In this document: positions 61,598 to 64,000 of the stretch, one piece after another
Position numbering within the stretch: the stretch's first letter is position 1
Layout of the letters: each line of letters starts with the position of its first letter
Assembly (NCBI RefSeq): GCF_009769735.1
Contig: NZ_WSRO01000002.1
Span: 124,001-188,000 of the forward strand
DNA: 64,000 bases
Direction: 5' to 3'
Origin: Streptomyces sp. BA2
Lineage (GTDB): Bacteria > Actinomycetota > Actinomycetes > Streptomycetales > Streptomycetaceae
Notes under the pieces: generated by a model
The model's database searches: none
Seen by the model: the letters and a program-made list of their open reading frames with translations, nothing else
What the model was told of the DNA's origin: nothing
Program-made: the position numbers and the translations under genes

Positions 61598-62013
61598 GGT
61601 ACGACCAAGAGCGCGCCCAGCAGCCTGGAACCATGAGCCCGGAATCCGCGAAGCAGCGCGCCCCACAGGCGCCTCCGGCCGAACCGGCCCACGCACCACA
61701 CCAGTCCGGCATCAGCGCCGTCAATTCTGGTCAGACCCCGACGGAGATGCTGATCACGCAGGGCGACCGGGACAAGATGACCATGCGCCTCCAGCAGGCC
61801 CTGAGCACTTTCGTCGAGAACCCGCACCAGGCGGTCCAAGAGGCCGACAGCGTCTTCGAGGAAGCCGCCGCCCACCTCACCAACGTCCTCACCGAACGAC
61901 GCCACACCCTGCGCGCAAGCTGGCAGGACCCGGACACCGAAACACAGACCGAAGAACTACGCCTCGCACTGCGCCAGTACCAAGAGACCACCGAGCGGCT
62001 GCTGCGCATCTGA
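61594..62013 (+). CDS. Hypothetical protein sharing a domain with the gene upstream
   Basis: A 139-residue soluble protein whose ATG overlaps the preceding TGA, so translation is coupled. The C-terminal 80 residues (LQQALSTFVENPHQAVQEAD, SVFEEAAAHLTNVLTERRHT, ELRLALRQYQETTERLL) match the pattern of the upstream protein (FVTSPQKAVAEAD...ARGLFEAL). The N-terminus is Pro/Ala-rich and probably unstructured. The two may bind each other at the membrane (inference). Confidence 0.75.
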   Translation: MRYDQERAQQPGTMSPESAKQRAPQAPPAEPAHAPHQSGISAVNSGQTPTEMLITQGDRDKMTMRLQQALSTFVENPHQAVQEADSVFEEAAAHLTNVLTERRHTLRASWQDPDTETQTEELRLALRQYQETTERLLRI

Positions 62014-62041
62014 TCCAGGACGGGCCACTGGCACATCCTTT

Positions 62042-62458
62042 TCATGCAGGCCCAGCGCGGGCTGCGCGTGTCACGGTCCTTCGTCCACCGGCCGCACGGT
62101 CCAGCAAGCAGGTACCGCAAGAGGTCCCTGCTCGACCGGCGGCCGCGATGAGGAACTGCGGAGGGTTCGTCAACGGATCCTCCGCCTCGATCCAAAGATC
62201 GTGGCCCGCCAGCTGCAGCGTGACGCCATCCCCGTTCGGCACAGCGGTCCAGGTCGTATGCCCCATACCGCTCGACAGCGTCGTCCACGGTCCACCGCTC
62301 ACGAGGGCGCAGGGTGGGCCATGCGGGTCGTCGTCGGCACCGGTGCGGTACTTCCACGCTACGGCCTCGATCACCGTGCGGTGGCTGTGCAACCGGCCGC
62401 CCCGTGCAGGCTGGCGTGGGAGCAGATCCTTGATCCGCTCCCACGCCGTGTCGGTCAC
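62042..62458 (-). pseudogene. Transposase N-terminal fragment (IS5-like) joined to unknown sequence
   Basis: The first 40 residues, MTDTAWERIKDLLPRQPARG then SHRTVIEAVAWKYRTGA, are the N-terminus of an IS5-type transposase. After about residue 41 the sequence (HTTWTAVPNGDGVTLQLAGH, DLWIEAEDPLTNPPQFLIAA) no longer fits a transposase and may come from another gene. No catalytic residues remain. Confidence 0.55.
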
Positions 62459-62553
62459 TGCGCACGCGTGATCAGGGCTGAGTGGGGCACTCGTCTGTCG
62501 GCGTAGCCACCGGAATCGCCTGTGGTTCGCCGCTCATCGGCAGGAGAAGACAG

Positions 62554-62736
62554 ATGCTGGCATTCGTGGCGGCCGTGCTCTTCGTCATCGCCTTCGTCAT
62601 CCACGCAACCGAGACGTCGACCGAGGCAGTCTTCAGCCCGACGAGTCTCATGCTCGTCGGGCTCGCCCTCCTCGCCCTGCACTCGGGCGGCCTGGGGTCC
62701 GGATGGTCCCCCCGCAGCCGCGGTCGCCGGCGCTGA
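62554..62736 (+). CDS. Small two-segment membrane protein
   Basis: A 60-residue protein, AGGAGAAG upstream of the ATG. Two membrane segments (MLAFVAAVLFVIAFVIHATE and SPTSLMLVGLALLALHSG) are joined by a short polar loop, with a basic tail. Similar small proteins are common in Streptomyces; function unknown. Confidence 0.65.
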   Translation: MLAFVAAVLFVIAFVIHATETSTEAVFSPTSLMLVGLALLALHSGGLGSGWSPRSRGRRR

Positions 62737-62851
62737 GTGTTCTCGGTCTCCGACTGGACTGTCGAGCGCGTGGCATGCCCGTCGTCGTCCGGCACACGCG
62801 CGGCGCGCCCGGTGATTCCGGGCGGCCGCGCGCGTCGCCTTGAGCGTAGTG

Positions 62852-63244
62852 TCACTGCACCCGGCCCTCGCCAGTCTCTGACGTGTTGTCTTCGGGCAGG
62901 CGCACGTCGTTGACGGAGATGTTCACTTCGACGACTTCGAGACCAGTCATTCGTTCCACCGCCCCGATCACGTTCTCGCGTACCTCCGCGGCGACCTCGG
63001 TGATGCGCACTCCGTACTCCACGACCACTTCCAGATCGATGGCGGTCTGCTTCTCGCCGACCTCGACCTTGACGCCGCGGCCCGCGCTGGAGCGTCCGCC
63101 AGGCACACGATCGCGCATCGCACCCACGGTGCGGCTGAATCCGCCTCCAAGTGCGTGGATTCCAGGCACTTCGCGTGCGGCGATCCCGGCACCTCCTCGG
63201 GGGTCCACGGGCTTCCGTACGCCGGCAACCATCGGTCGCCGCAT
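62852..63244 (-). CDS. Asp23/Gls24 family envelope stress protein
   Basis: A 130-residue protein with GGAGG upstream of the ATG. The family core is clear: AGIAAREVPGIHALGGGFSR, GRGVKVEVGEKQTAIDLEVV, VEYGVRITEVAAEVRENVIG and MTGLEVVEVNISVNDVRLPE. The usual stretch before AGIAAREVPG is replaced by VAGVRKPVDPRGG, so the first helix may be altered. Asp23 proteins form membrane-linked assemblies that protect the envelope. Divergent from the STAS gene. Confidence 0.85.
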   Translation of the reverse strand: MRRPMVAGVRKPVDPRGGAGIAAREVPGIHALGGGFSRTVGAMRDRVPGGRSSAGRGVKVEVGEKQTAIDLEVVVEYGVRITEVAAEVRENVIGAVERMTGLEVVEVNISVNDVRLPEDNTSETGEGRVQ

Positions 63245-63637
63245 TTCGCACCAGCCTCCAAGTACCTTGTGGCACAACGGATATGCACACCAGGTACCGC
63301 TGAACCTGGCCGATGACCAGCCCTTGAGAATGGGCAGCTTCCGGACACCTACTCGAGCGGGATGGGGACTATCCTGAAGTACGGACGTCCCGGACCCCGG
63401 CGGACCTGTTGCTGCTCGACACAGATGGCTGCGAGGAGCGGACCACGTCGTCCGGTCCCCCGGTGCATCCCTTGGAGGGACTGAGCGGTTCCCTTGTCCT
63501 GGTGGACAGATTGTGTTGGACCGCCTGTTCACCTGCCTCCGCCGAATCTCTGCCTCTGCCGGGCCCGTCCCAAGAGGAACCGGGAGCCCGATTCCCCTGC
63601 GTGACTCTGTCCGGCGGATCTCTGGAACTGAGGCGTC
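63245..63637. promoter_or_regulatory. Divergent intergenic region
   Basis: About 390 nt between the Asp23 and STAS genes. It must hold both promoters. I found no sigma-B-type GTTT/GGGTA pair, operator palindrome or credible gene. Confidence 0.3.
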
Positions 63638-64000
63638 ATGCCTTTACCGCACTTGAACATCTACCGGCACGACAGAAGGACCAGGACGCTGATCACCCTG
63701 GCCGGTGAGATCGATCTGGAGACGGTGCCGCTGATGCGCGCGACGTTTGAGCGGTGCCTCCGGGACGGCGTGCGCATCATCGACGTCGATCTCACCCCTG
63801 TCACCTTCTGCGACTGCAGCGGCCTCAACACCATCATCGAGGCGTACCTGCACTCCACCGCGGCTGGGGGCACGCTACGGCTGCATTACCCGCCTCCCAT
63901 GCTGGCGCGGATGATCGACCTGAGCGGTTGCGGCTTCATGCTCATGGGCCTGCCTGCTGTTCCAGGACCAACCCCCCTCCAGAGCCCCCTCTCCGCTGCC
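63638..64000 (+). CDS. STAS domain anti-sigma factor antagonist, cut by window end
   Basis: 121 codons are visible and no stop is reached. The sequence MPLPHLNIYRHDRRTRTLIT then LAGEIDLETVPLMRATFERC is the STAS fold start; VDLTPVTFCDCSGLNTIIEA holds the phospho-acceptor Ser in the DxSG motif. Such proteins bind anti-sigma kinases and are switched by phosphorylation of that Ser, thereby freeing a stress sigma factor. The C-terminal part after PAVPGPTPLQ is lost at the window edge. Confidence 0.88.
   Translation, partial: MPLPHLNIYRHDRRTRTLITLAGEIDLETVPLMRATFERCLRDGVRIIDVDLTPVTFCDCSGLNTIIEAYLHSTAAGGTLRLHYPPPMLARMIDLSGCGFMLMGLPAVPGPTPLQSPLSAA

Noticed and set aside
57858..64000. Sigma-B-type promoters (GTTT, 14-16 nt, GGGTA) for the stress genes
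   Set aside because: I looked upstream of the main starts on both strands and found no acceptable pair, so none is reported.
1..64000. tRNA, rRNA, attachment sites or riboswitches
   Set aside because: No cloverleaf, ribosomal RNA core, integrase gene with flanking repeats or known riboswitch consensus was seen by eye; a covariance-model scan would be needed to exclude small RNAs.

Overview
The window looks like accessory chromosome of a Streptomyces or a close relative. The DNA is very GC-rich, GTG and TTG starts are common, and the gene content is typical of the genus: ANTAR, STAS, Asp23, CsbD and DUF1206 stress proteins, PucR, ROK and LysR regulators, a 389-residue xylose isomerase and a type I polyketide synthase. 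No rRNA, tRNA, CRISPR array or replication origin was seen. The density of broken transposases and gene fragments suggests a chromosome arm.

Layout. 1-8.7 kb: a secreted SH3-like protein, a membrane-anchored protein, a TetR/NTF2-like divergent pair, a LysR gene facing a frameshifted SnoaL-like gene, a large protein with two C-terminal membrane segments, and a GNAT acetyltransferase. 8.7-16 kb: decayed IS630 and IS21 elements around an SMI1/KNR4 (SUKH) gene, a family III CoA-transferase, a RibD-type reductase fragment, the remains of a conflict system (trypco2 protein, trypsin-like protease, broken P-loop NTPase), a DNA ligase scrap and a thioredoxin-like gene. 16.4-21.4 kb: a PucR-type regulator divergent from a ferredoxin-reductase/fatty-acid-desaturase pair, then a nearly intact IS5 element and a NUDIX gene. 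22-34 kb: IS110 remains, a single giant polyketide synthase of 2861 residues (AMP-ligase loader, ACP, KS, AT, DH, KR, ACP, TE), IS30 remains and a 2-oxoglutarate/Fe(II) dioxygenase. 34-37 kb: a uridine-kinase-like P-loop protein, a homologue of cyclic 2,3-diphosphoglycerate synthetase and a small membrane protein.

37.6-47.4 kb is the best-preserved functional unit: a ROK repressor, a GH1 beta-glucosidase, an ABC sugar importer (two permeases and a binding lipoprotein), xylose isomerase and a divergent GH31 alpha-xylosidase. Together they fit uptake of xylose-containing oligosaccharides such as isoprimeverose-type xyloglucan fragments, intracellular removal of xylose and glucose, and isomerisation of xylose. 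Two GAAGCGCTTC palindromes lie in the xylA/GH31 intergenic region.

47.5-51.8 kb is another graveyard: IS630, IS5 and IS1182 scraps, a deleted HxlR regulator facing an intact NmrA-type gene, a membrane protein with a trypsin-like fold that seems to lack catalytic residues, an EF-hand fragment, and a second DNA-ligase fragment joined to the tail of a quinone reductase. 51.9-55.5 kb is a probable D-malate/tartrate module: LysR regulator, TtuC/DmlA-type dehydrogenase and DctA-type symporter. 55.7-64 kb holds small stress-type genes: two paralogous ANTAR proteins, PRC-barrel and DUF1206 proteins, a CsbD-like protein, two translationally coupled genes that seem to share a domain, an Asp23 protein and a STAS protein cut by the window end.
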